A DNA stretch of 64,000 bases from Clavelina lepadiformis. Taxonomy: Eukaryota > Chordata > Ascidiacea > Aplousobranchia > Clavelinidae. Location of the stretch: NCBI RefSeq assembly GCF_947623445.1, contig NC_135247.1, positions 1,490,501 through 1,554,500 on the forward strand. Direction: 5' to 3'. Shown in pieces: positions 1-11,900 of the stretch. The position numbers and the translations under genes are program-made. The first letter of the stretch is position 1, and each line of letters starts with the position of its first letter. Under the pieces are notes generated by a model, which had not been told where the DNA came from, did no database searches, and saw only the letters and a list, made by a program, of their open reading frames with translations.

Positions 1-2958
1 TTCTTCATCAGGACATCTCCTTCTTTGATGAGCGAGGCCATGGCACCGGTACCCTCTGCCACAGACTGGCTGTAGACGCCTCTCGAGTTCAGGCTTCCAC
101 AGGGATGACTGTTGGAATTATGCTGAGGAATCTTTCATCATTAGGTTAATAATTAATTTGTACCACATGGAAGCAAGCTTTGATTTTTGTGTTACTGTGC
201 TTTTGTTTTTGTCTTGTGTTAATGACTAAGACCAAGATTTAAGCAATTTCTGGAAAAGGTTTCTAAGATGCCCAAATGTCTAAAGCAAAAGTGTTTACGT
301 TCGCTAATTTTTGTTTCTTTAGTGATTGCACTGGGTCTTGCGTTGGGGTTCGCTTGGAAAGTTGGTCTTGTTTTTTTTGCGTTTACCCCATTCATAATTG
401 CGGGAGGATTCCTCATAAACAAGATGTCATACGAAACATTGGACAAGGGTGGAGCCGAACAAGGCAAAGCAGGTTACAATTATATTTATTACGTAACAAA
501 CAAGCGGCTGAAATAAAGTTTCACAACTGAGCACGAGGCAATGATTGTTTAACTAACCTCACTTCAAAGAAGAGGAGATTTTTCTTTGAAAATGAAACGC
601 AAAACTAGGTTAGAGTCATACTGAAACGAAAATAACAGTTTAAATAAAGTAACGTTTGAAGTCTTTTTGCAATGAATGAACCTGGAAATATCGAAAGTGC
701 ATTGTTATTCTTACTGTTATTAAAGATATAACGAAAATTCTGTTCACAGCCTCCATAGCAAACGAAGCGATCATGAACATACGGACCATCGCAACGTTGA
801 CAAAAGAAGATTACATCCATACCCTTTACGCCAACCATATGATGGAAAATCAGAGGTAGTAAAAGCAAAATAAATCATACGATGAGTAACTTTAGGTATA
901 ATTTGATATCTTCCAAGTTTCATCATAACTTTAAACAGCAGTTGAAGCTTGATGCGTTGTTTCTACTACTTCAACAAAATTTTGCTCCCACCCACAATTT
1001 AGATTTTATTTAGTTAAGGTTAAAAGAGCTGATTTTACTTTTCAATAGAAAAGACAGCTTTGCGTCTGCTATAGAAGGAATAATTTATGGATTTTCACAA
1101 AGTACAATTTTATTTGGGTGTGCGGCTGCTTTTGCGGTTGCTACCGATTCCATATTGTCGGGTGATGCCAATCCAGCGGGCGTTTTCATGTCAGTATGTC
1201 TTTTAATTTTGTCGAATTGTTTTAGAATTAAGGTAATCCTTTCAGTTCATTGTTATCAATGTGTCCCTGCTGTGTTTGTTCCATTTACGCTTCTGCAGTG
1301 CCGTGATTGCATTGCTCTTTGGAGCATTCGGCGTTGGACAAAACAGCGCGTTTCTCCCGGACTTTTTGGAAGCGAGAACTGCTTCCGCTCGAATGATGGC
1401 GCTGTTGGACCGGACTCCAACTATTGATGCGTACAGCACAGATGGAATAGCACCGGTAATCAATTAATTTTAAGGAAATAAACAAGTTTTAAACGTTTCT
1501 TGTGTATTATATTTTTGTAAGGTTTGGACTCAAATTGCTTTCGATTCATTTTCTGCTTAGGTTCAATGTAAGGGAGCAGTAACACTTAAAACTGTTTCTT
1601 TCCGCTATCCCAATCGACCAAATGCGGAAGTCTTGAAAGGAATTGACGTCAGCGTAAAACCAGGACAGACTCTAGCTCTAGTCGGGCAATCTGGCTGCGG
1701 GAAAACGACAATAACCAAGTTGATTTCTAGGTTCTATGATGTGGATAGAAACGGGTCTGTGGTAAGACAAACTTCTACCACATTCAACAACATTCCCGGA
1801 AAATAATGCAGGAAAATTTACGGTGTCTATAAAAGGCATAAAATAAGCTACATTTCCGAACGAGTGGTGATGCCCTATACCAGTACACACGTATCTATAG
1901 AATGCTGTGTACAGCAGACTACAGTTACCTTCTGGACTATAGAATTATTTTAAACTACTACTGCGTAAGCTGCATTATCATGTGGTCCCTCATGCCAAAC
2001 AGATCAACGAAAGTAGGATCCTAGTAATTGTATCAATTTACTTTTAGTATTTGGACGGAATCGACATTCGTGAGTTAAACGTTGCCTGGTTACGTCAGCA
2101 GATAGGGGCTGTCCCTCAAGAACCAGTCTTGTTCAATCGAAGTATTAAGGAAAATATCGAGTAAGTTCACTCGTTCTTTGTGTTCAGTTGGTTGTAGTAA
2201 GTCGTTTCAAATATCACAAAATATTTATTCACAGATACGGCGACTGCACGAGAGAAATAAGCGAAGAAGAGATAAAAGAAGCAACTGAAAAGGCGAACGC
2301 GGCAAAGTTTATCTCGGAATTTCCGGAGGTTTAAATTGAGTTCTTGTATTTCTTTTAAAAAAGCTTTTAAAAAAACAAAATATAAATAATGTCAGGGCTA
2401 CGACACTAGTGCCGGAGCGAAAGGCGAGAAGTTGTCAGGAGGCCAGAAGCAGAGAGTCGCGATATCGCGCGCTCTTGTTCGAAATCCAAAGATTCTTCTT
2501 CTAGATGAAGCCACATCCGCTTTGGACTCTGAGAGTGAAAAGGTTTTGTGTTTGTTTGACGTTAAAATATAAATTAGTGTCAGAACCTCAACCGTTTATA
2601 GAATAATTTTTATAAATAATACAATAACATAACAATGCAAACGACATTTTTTTGAAAGGATCACGCTGTGCATTATGTGCAAACTGAAACTTGTAAGCGG
2701 CCTTGCTAGTTCAAATTTGACGATGTCGTACGTTTCAGTTTTATTCAACCTTTAAAACATTTTCTTGTTTTTCAGCTTGTTCAAGAAGCGCTAGATGCCG
2801 CTAGAGAGGGAAGAACCAGCATAGTGATCGCTCATCGACTCTCCACGGTGAGGAACGCGGATCAGATCGCTGTGATTGAAGATGGAAAGGTGGTGGAAGT
2901 CGGAGTACACGAGACACTTCTTAACAAAAAAGGAGCATATTTTAGGCAAATAAAATAA
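1..2958 (+). CDS. ABCB-family (P-glycoprotein-type) transporter, 3' half, partial
   Basis: Second half of a full ABC exporter of subfamily B, an ATP-driven membrane efflux pump. The gene starts left of the window. Exons: 1-144, 323-472, 750-855, 1049-1189, 1299-1455, 1561-1761, 2048-2160, 2235-2328, 2396-2542, 2776-2945 or 2958. The first five encode the second transmembrane domain. The rest encode nucleotide-binding domain 2, with Walker [11 protein letters not shown]-loop PQEP, signature LSGGQ, Walker [13 protein letters not shown] and H-loop AHRLS, all intact. Exon sizes and phases match the downstream ABCB gene one for one, so the two are tandem duplicates. The last exon either reads through to a stop at 2956-2958 (tail RQIK), or splices from a GC donor at 2946 to 3162-3186 (tail RLVNAQLN), which is the exon the neighbour uses. 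A poly(A) signal lies at 3436. The family is certain; the orthologue (ABCB1, ABCB4 or ABCB11) cannot be told. Confidence 0.93.
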
Positions 2959-3161
2959 CCTTACACTTTAAGTTAAAGTAAAAACACTTCAGATTTAAGC
3001 TAAATTAGTTAAAACTAATAATGTTTAAGCTAATATTATAACCAAAACGTCCGATAAAATGATTTTCTTATAATTTCTAATCATTCAAGAATAACGTTTC
3101 TTTGTTTAAAATTACCATTCTCATTATTTTGCTTAACGTATGTTTCACTTTCTTGTTTTAG

Positions 3162-3186
3162 ACTTGTCAACGCGCAGTTGAACTGA
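3162..3186 (+). other. Probable terminal exon of the first ABCB gene
   Basis: After a polypyrimidine tract and AG there are 25 bases encoding the end of an R codon, then LVNAQLN and a stop. The tandem neighbour ends with a matching 25-base exon encoding LVDAQLE at 18752-18776. Use of this exon needs a GC donor at 2946 (AG/GCAAAT), where the neighbour has AG/GTAAAT. Confidence 0.6.
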
Positions 3187-3559
3187 GCTAACTTCGAAAT
3201 GAATGTGTAAGGCAAAGAGAAGTTCTGAATTTAACGCCGAAATCTGCGGGGTTCTGCCAAAGTTATACCAATTGAAATTTAATTTTAAATGGAAGAATAG
3301 TCATTGCATGACAGAAGAAAACTGAACTGCAGCTGTCAATATTTTTTAGTAAAAGGTTTTTACGTTATACGGTGTACCGTCATTGCTTATTGTATCTTAT
3401 TGTTAATTTTTGTCATTTCTCGGAGACTAGCGACAAATAAAATACTCAACCTGATTGCGTGATGGAATATTGGCTGAAATCTCCGCTAACAAACAACGAA
3501 CAAGTAAAAAAATTGAAAAATCCATCTGATCCTACCCCTACTTCAACGAATTAAGAGGC

Positions 3560-4340
3560 TTGCTCCCTTTAGAGTTCTGCGGGTTCCCTAAACGGTTTGT
3601 GGCCCTTTACAACGTCCGACATTTTGACTAAACGGATAAGTTACTTATTGACTCTAACTTTTCTATAAAATCCCATTTCTGAAGCCTGCGCCTTTAAACG
3701 CACGCACGTTCATGCCTTTGCACCTTTCATGACCATTGGCAAGATTTGGAAGGAATTCTGTATTAAAACTTGAGACCGGTGCGGTTTTAGTAAGCTCTTT
3801 CTTCACGAGAACCGAACGTTGAAACTCACGCATGCCTGCACTTGCTTTTCCAATTCGGATGTCCAGTTCAATGTTCTGCCTTCCATCACTCGTAAATTGC
3901 ACTCTTATGTGCTTTAACGTCTGTATTTATTTCAGTGTTTCTCCGCACATTTTCAATGAGTACTGAGCACAATGATCCAGGTTTCTTGAGAACAGAGAGT
4001 ACTCCAGTATTCTTTATACTTGCTTTTATCCCTAAGTCATAGCAAACAGTCGCAAAACAGTCGAGTCCATGTTAAAGATCAGGTTTGGCAGAAGACAGAA
4101 GTACCGGATCATCTGCAAACCGTAAATAACTAATCTTATACTGTTTCCAATCATGATACACTCGATCTTCACCAAAGCTGTGTATTTCTATTTTGTTCAT
4201 GTAAAATATATGAAGAGAAGAGGCAGCAACAGTACAGTGCACAGACGTTCATGGGGTTGTCATTGGTTTAATTCTTCTTGATTGGATAGACCCGGAACCG
4301 TTTATTCCGATTTTCCTTGACTCCAGGTCTGATTTCCTCT
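3560..4340 (-). mobile_element. LINE (non-LTR retrotransposon) relic, reverse-transcriptase C-terminal part
   Basis: Read on the minus strand near 4130-4220 is a reverse-transcriptase segment, YMNKIEIHSFGEDRVYHD, then YLRFADDPVLLSS. It contains the catalytic motif-C FADD box and the flanking residues usual in LINE polymerases. Further down the same strand, at about 3660-3900, is FTSDGRQNIELDIRIGKASA followed by KKELTK, which matches the region after the catalytic core (the TSDG...IDxRIxxA block of many LINE ORF2 proteins). Stops and frame shifts interrupt it, and no 5' part or endonuclease was found, so this is a 5'-truncated dead copy. The clade cannot be assigned by eye. Confidence 0.75.
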
Positions 4341-5935
4341 ACGTCGGTTTCACAACTCGACAGCCGGAAGGATGTATCCTGTAAATGACGTCTGTTATCA
4401 ACCTAGATAAAATCGACCTCATTTCAGTGCTCTGTGTTTGGAAAGTCTTTGCTTTATCTAATCTTTAACCTCGGACTGAGAAAAATCTTTGCTTCTCATA
4501 TCGCTGGCCGGTGGTGCGATTGAAAACATGATCGTGTTTGACATTTCCAACTTTTTTAAGGAAACGTTTGTTAATAAAGATATATATACTGTGCGATGAC
4601 CAACTATCGTTAGCAATCAACGACCATTGCTACAAGGTTGTCAAGTAAGAAATGAAAATCTTAAATTAACAAATTTGGCATTCAGTGATGCTTGTATACT
4701 GAGATATTTTTGTAAACGCATACTGACTCCATTCGTTTTATCCAGCTTATTCTGTTTATAAGTCAGTCAGAAATCGATATTGGAGCTCGTCAGTATCATC
4801 TCGTCAGCCATAAGTTAACCGAAGCATACAGTTGGCAGGAATGCTTTCTTTGAAAGTAAAACAGCACAAATTTTTCGCAGCATTCCGTATGTTCAGAACA
4901 TCAGGAAGCCTCAGGAAGTAATGCAATAGATGAATACTGCCACCGGTCATATAAGACAGTTACAAAGAATCTCTTTGAAGGAAGGCGGTCGGCAGATACG
5001 TTTTTTTATTTGCACAACACTCACATATGGGGAGTTATTTTAGCGTTGCGAGGTTGGCGAGTTTCCACCCCATTTAGGATACTTTCCACATAAAGTTGTG
5101 TATTTTAACACAGCTTTCGTGTTGCGTTTTGTTCTACTCAGTTTCGAAAATTGCAAAATCTAATGTCAAACCGTTGCTAAGCTGATGTTTCATTATAGTA
5201 ATACAGAAAATCCGGCAGTTCAAGGAAAAACGATGTATTTTGATGTGTGTGCTTATATTGAAGTCAGGTGTATCACTTATATTGAAGTCAGGTGAAGTAG
5301 TTTGATTTGTATCCAGGTATAGATTCGGACGTAAGGTTAAGAAGATGTTGTGGCCGAGCTAGGGTTATCGACAAACATTTTTTACAGTATCAAGTGTAAA
5401 GATTTTTTGTTTTGCCTCGGCCACATATTCATTAAGTTTTCGAAACCGAAATGGCCGAATGTGAGTCGTTTTAATTAATAAATTTCACAATATGAGGCTT
5501 TGTTATGCCTAAATTGGATTTTCAGATAAATATCTTCATGATGTATAAGAATAAACATAGGTATTAAGTAGATGACAAGCTTTGTTGTGTCTTTTGCAAA
5601 TTGGAACATGGGCGGATAAAATGCAATGCGGCAATGCATAAATTAAGGCAGGTGCTATTGGGCTCGACATTTGGTTGAGAGAAAGTTGGTGAGCGTTGAT
5701 GTTGATTAAGGTATTACCTGGAGATCAATGTTATGCACCAACCATTACCAAAAACACGTGTATCACATGAATAGAGTATACAGACGTAACTAAACCCAAC
5801 AGCGACATCAGAAAGAAATTGTTGGACTGAATAAGACTGAATTTCAATCAGGGTGTAGGAAAACAATAGGAATTTTGCTTTGTGTGTTCAAATTTATAAG
5901 TAGACACAAACTAAGTGTAACTGAATGCAAAACAA
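4341..5935. other. Spacer upstream of the second ABCB gene
   Basis: No gene was seen. It should contain the promoter and 5' untranslated region of the ABCB gene starting at 5936. A 21-base direct repeat (CTTATATTGAAGTCAGGTG plus flanks) occurs twice in tandem at 5250-5296. No recognisable TATA box or other site can be supported. Confidence 0.5.
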
Positions 5936-8900
5936 ATGACAGATGCAAACAATAGCGAAACGGATCCTCTGCTTAATAAAGCAAGTGAAAATGAGGAGAT
6001 AGACGAGACATCGAAATTTTCTTTTTTTGACTTGGTAAACTGTTGAGCTCACATTTGCTGTGTTCGATTAGACTACATCATCTAAAAGTTTTAAAATGTT
6101 TTCTTATAAAAGCTTTCATAAGATATCTGCTTATACGTTACTTTCTAGTTAACGTTTATAATGATTAATTTACTCTTGTACTTTTATATTCACTGGCTTA
6201 ACCATTGGTGTAACTTTAACCAAAATGTTGTGATAGCTAAAATAAAAACTTTTATTTGATAGTTTCGTTATGCGGCTCCACTCGACTACGTGTTGATGTT
6301 TCTGGGTTCAATATCGTCGGCTGTAGCAGGTTTGGCGTGGCCCACACTTTTTGTGATTTTGGCCAAGGCTGGCAACACCTTCATATTTTATGGCAAATAT
6401 AAGGCTTGTGGCCTGGCGTATGAGTCTTGCTTCAAACAAAATGTCACAAAATTGAACTTAACGTAAGTATATTTATACGTCATTATAAAGTACAATAATC
6501 CTGTGACAGAGTTATAAGGTCAGCTGGCAAGTGAACCAAGTAGTATAATGTCACAGTGAAGCTTTGGAAAAGGTTGCAAATTTCCTTGTTTCTGACAGTA
6601 TATCAACAGATGTTTTGCGTATGTTATAGGAGTTAGCAAACTCATTCCAGAGCTAACGGATTTTTCTAAATTGTGCAAAAACTTTTCTCCTTTACCATAA
6701 AGTACACATATTGCATTCAGTACCATAGCAAACATATTGCAGTTCAACCGACACAGCCCTATCTTCTAATCCATCCACTATCAGCATAGCCTAATGTTAT
6801 TCCCATTAAATGAAAATTTCTGGAAAAGTGAGCAAGGCTACGGCATATGCTTCATCACAAGTGTATGTCCATGAGTTAAGAGTAACGCAATAAACCACCA
6901 ACAAACGTTCTAGTGTTTGGTGCAGGATGAGCCATGACCATAAATCATAGTAGCATCTAGGGAACGATTCTCTTTAAGAAACTATTTTGAATTTTTCACA
7001 GAACTTGGAACAAAGATGTGCAACCGATGCTCGACTCTTTCCGTGAAAACAGCTTGAACGCCGTTTACGCTTTCGCGATTGTCGGCGCCGTTATTTTTGT
7101 TGCTGCGGGATGCCAAATCTTTTTCTGGAAACTTACATCTGGCAGGTTGGTCGACCCAATTTTACAATCATGACATTGCATTATGACGACATCAAATACT
7201 TTCTTTACGTAGAACATTACACTAAACAGGCTGACTATATATGGAAGCAATTTTGAACCATTTTGTGAATTTCAAAGTAAGCTTCTCCGATCCGTGGTGG
7301 AGCAGTTAGAGCGTTGCTTCGTAAAAAATGCAAATTGCATTTCATTCCCAGTTGCGTTCCTGTTATAATCCTCTTAGGTAAGGTATGAACGACACTTGCT
7401 TCTTTTCAATGGTCCCGATGAACAGATCAAAATCTTGACAATAGAAAAAATAATGGAAAAAACTAATAACTGGTAGTTGAACGGCCAACTTCAATACGGA
7501 AGAAATATTAACGCGAATGTCCTAGAGGAGATAAATCTTTCCATCCAGGTTCCGCTTCAAAACGTAGATGGACGTAGCGGTGACATATACACGCAGTGTA
7601 TATCACGCACGCAGTGTATATCATATTTTGAATTAAAAAAATTGTTTTGATTCGCCCCTAAACAAACCCATAAGGTTTGATGGAAGTTGACGCAAAAACC
7701 GCTAAAATATTAAGGTTTAAAAATTGAAAAGCGGGGAAAACCCTTTGAATTTTATCTAAATGCAAAATTAAGAGCAGAAAGTTTTACACTTTAAAAGGAT
7801 TTTTGCTTGAAGTAGCTTTGCTTAAAACTACAAAATAAGTAGAAAAAATTACAAATAAAATTTTGAAAACTTATGTTTAATTCCGGTTTTGGCTGTGATT
7901 GTCAGATCACGTGATCTAATGTAAGTATCTATCCTTGTTTGGACGGGCGGGTCAGCAAGCGAACAAAATTTCATTGATGTATCGTAAATACTTTTCGAGT
8001 AACGTTAAAATAAAACCAGAAATGTAAAGGCGATTTCCTATAGGTATGGTCACGCGACCAAAGAAATCTTTCTCTACACACATTCTGTGACAACGGCAAT
8101 TATTTACTTCCACTAAGTTTGAAGAAGCTATCTTGAGCCACAAAAAGATATGCAAGAAAACGTGAAATTTTTGGCGTTAGCAAAATAACCCTCATAAATT
8201 GCCCTAAATCTCCTTATTACGTGACCGGACGTGACCGGACGTGACGTTAAGGTGGTTGGGGGAAGGAGTAACTTCAATGCTGTAAAGTTTGAAAGCAAGA
8301 CGACAAAAGATAAAGAAGATATTTACTGTTGAAAAGTGCCAAATTTTGAAAGTTTTCGGACATTTCCCAAAAAAGTAGTCATGTGATCACGCTCATACAC
8401 AAAGTTGACCGAGATTTTATTAAACCCCACCCACATACCAAACTCAAGAACGTCCGATATTATTTACCCCAGTTACCGAACCGAACACCCAAAATGAGGA
8501 GACGAAGAAGAATACGAAAAACAATGCTAACCGAAATTATCGATTTCGATTCGTAATAAAAATGTTCACAAAGACAAGTAAGACGATAACTGGTGTTCGA
8601 GCGGAATCATGGCCGACTTTTTTCCGTTGTATAAAAATTGTTTATGTCCAGCAGAAAACATTGAACATATGCTGGCATAGGTCAACTATTCTACGGGTTA
8701 TGTAAAGTTTAAGTAGTACCAAGTCTCTCCTCATCCCGAAGAAAAACATTATGATTTGTGATGCCGAGTCTTGCGTTCATTTTTCAGACAAATCAAAATT
8801 ATGAGGATTATTTATTTTCGAGCGATACTACGTCAAGACATCGCTTTTCATGACGTCATTTCTTCCGCTGAGCTTTGCACCAAACTTTCCAGGTAAGATA

Positions 8901-11900
8901 AGTTTAAGCTCGGTTAAATCAGTCATGACGTCACTGTATATAAAGTATCCTGTTTTCCTACTCCACAGCGACATCGAGCTGATAAAACGCGCCATAGGTA
9001 TCAAACTCAGCATGGTCGTCATGTGCCTAAGTCTCTTTGTCTCTTCAGTTACACTGGCTTTTGTGTATTCTTGGAAAGTTGCATTGGTCGGCCTGGCTCT
9101 GGTTCCATTAATGGTTATCGCTCTGGTGTTTCTTATATTAGTAAGTTGCCTGGATTAAAATACCTTGACTTCGTTTTAATAAGTAGGAGAATTAGATAAG
9201 AAATACAATGCAATGTGTACAAAATTAGGTTACCGGCAAATTAACTCATTCTCTCTGAATACAATGAATATACAGTACGGTGTTGTGGAGTGGAAGCTTA
9301 TTTAAAAAAAAATTAAATTTAGACTAAAGGTTAAATAACTTCATCCCAAGCTTTGAGTTATCAAAAGTTGGTAAAATTGGCGACAAAGTTGAAAACGTGA
9401 AAAGAAAACAATAGACGCGTTTCTATCCTAGTACCAATAACACCGAAACCCAATACTTGTTTAGGCCTAGTACACTCGACCACTATATGTTCTATCACTA
9501 TATATATTACATAAAGATGAAAAAATATTCCACTGTTACAGTTATAGACTTCACTTCAAGGGTATTACCTTTTAGTGTAGTTAGTTTAAATAGTTAGTTT
9601 TGCCATATTTTAAAGGTGACTGAATATTTTCAAACGCGGGAACTGGACGCCTATTCCAAGGCTGGTGCTATCGTAGAAGAAGCGATCTCTTCAATAAAAA
9701 CTGTTGCGGCGTTTGGTTGTCAGTTAAAGGAAGTTGGAAGGTATACATGCTATAGCCTATGCTTAACCCGGACCGAAAGTGCGTTTCATTTACTGTTGCA
9801 CGTTAAAAGTAATTTTTCTCATTCAACCCTCTTTTCACATTCAGATACATTGAAAATTTAAAAGAAGCCAAAAGACTTGGAATAATGCGCGTAACTGGTA
9901 ATGGGGTGTGCCTAGGAGGCATGTACATGGCCAATTATATCCTTTACGCGGTGACTTTCTATTACGGTGCAACTCTGGTGATTCAAAATGAACTCAAAGT
10001 TGGGGACATGATGTCGGCTGTATTCCTTGTTATGATGATAGCAGTCGCTATTAGCGTTGTAAGGGCTTTGTAACATATTCTTATCGTAACCGTTGTCTCA
10101 AACTTTATTTATCTTTCCACTTATATTATTGCAAAAAAACTTGTTATATATTTTAATGAGATCAAAGCTGTAGTATATAGGCCTATTTTGCACGATTGTT
10201 ACAATCATACGAGGCACTCTGCATCGAGCCATTTTCTCGTTTCAAAAGGCCGGTACTCACCTCGAGGCGTTTCCCGAAGGTCAAGCGGCCGGAGCAAAGA
10301 TATTTGAGGTCATCGATCGTGTTCCCCCGATTGACATTTTTATGGATGAGGGGGAGGACCCGACTCCCGATGACGTCAAAATTGAGTTTCATGACGTTGA
10401 TTTCAGCTATCCGTCAAGGCCAGACGTTCAGGTTGCAGCTACGATCAAACTCTGGCTTAACTTAACTTTGTAAGTTTAACGCAAAGACCCAATTTTTAAG
10501 AAATTTGTTTTGTTAATAGGTCCTGAACGGCATGACATTCACAATCGAAAGCGGACAGCGAGTTGGTCTGGTTGGTCAAAGCGGATGCGGAAAAAGCACA
10601 ATTGTTCAACTCATTCAAAGGTTTTATGACGTCAAGGTAGTATTGCGAGCCGCATACATAACCAAAATACATTTTCTAATTAAGAAGTGCGAGTTATAAG
10701 ATGTTGATGTTGTAGAACGGCAATATTTCAATGGGCGGCAAAGATTTGAAAAGTCTCAACTTGAAAAAGTTAAGAGATTTGATTGGAGTAGTATCCCAAG
10801 AACCGGTCCTTTTTGGGACGAGCATTGCTGAAAATATCCGCTGGGGTCGCACTGGAATAAGCGATGAAGAAATTCAGGAAGCTGCAAAACAAGCAAATGC
10901 TTTCAATTTCATCATGAAGCTGCCAAAGGTTTCTATGAAATCAGAACAAGAATGTTAGATTATCGTAAATGAAATTTTAGTTAAATGAAATCAAAAAATT
11001 AGTAGTTGATTTCAGCAAGATTTTAGGGAAATGTTTGATTTTGACTGAAGTTCCTTTTAAGTGATAAACTAAACTTGGGTTTTCATTTAGCTGCTTTGAA
11101 CATTAGATAAATTGGATTTTATGAAAATAAGGAAGAAAACATGCCTCAGCAAATGGAACAAAACCTTATTTTAAGGCGACTAACAAATTAAACAATCAAA
11201 ATAACACAAACGTCAGCGTTTGATGTGTCCTTGCTTGAATCTTTTAACAACTTCAACTCGTAATAACTTAGAAATTCGATACTTTGGTGGGCGAGGCAGG
11301 AAGTCAATTGAGCGGAGGACAGAAACAAAGAATCGCGATCGCGAGAGCCATCGCGCGAAATCCCAAGATATTGCTTCTTGATGAAGCAACGTCATCACTG
11401 GACACTCATAGTGAAGCGAAAGTTCAAGCTGCCCTGGACAAAGCATCGGAAGGTGATTGCATTTGTGACCCCAAATTGATAAATCTTTTATAGCATATTA
11501 AAAGTATAAAGCTTGACTTCGCTTATGTTAAATTCCGCCCATCAAGACTTTGGTTTTCTTTACTTTTGTTCTTTCTGCTTTCTGCTAAATTGTTTAATGT
11601 TTATGACAACATAACTGTGTTCTCATACAAAAAGAATTGCATTTTTAATGCTCAGGCCGAACGACCATCGTTGTTGCTCATCGCCTGTCAACAATCCGCG
11701 ATTGTGACAAAATAATAGCTATACACGAAGGCCAGATACTGGAGCAAGGAAGTCACAATGTGCTCATGCAGAACCCAGAAGGAGTTTACAGAAATTTGGT
11801 CCAGATACAAAGCTTGAGGGGTGCGGAAGACATGGATGTTCAAACGGGCTTTGATTCGCCGATAATGAAAAGAAAGTTTCTACAGGGAAGTCCACAAAAA

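Noticed and set aside
1155-1485. Several overlapping open frames of 66-90 codons on both strands
   Set aside because: They are other-frame readings of the ABCB exon at 1299-1455 and run past its splice sites.
8221-8247. Tandem GTGACCGGAC repeat as a regulatory array
   Set aside because: Only about 2.5 short copies in a long intron, with no further sign of function.
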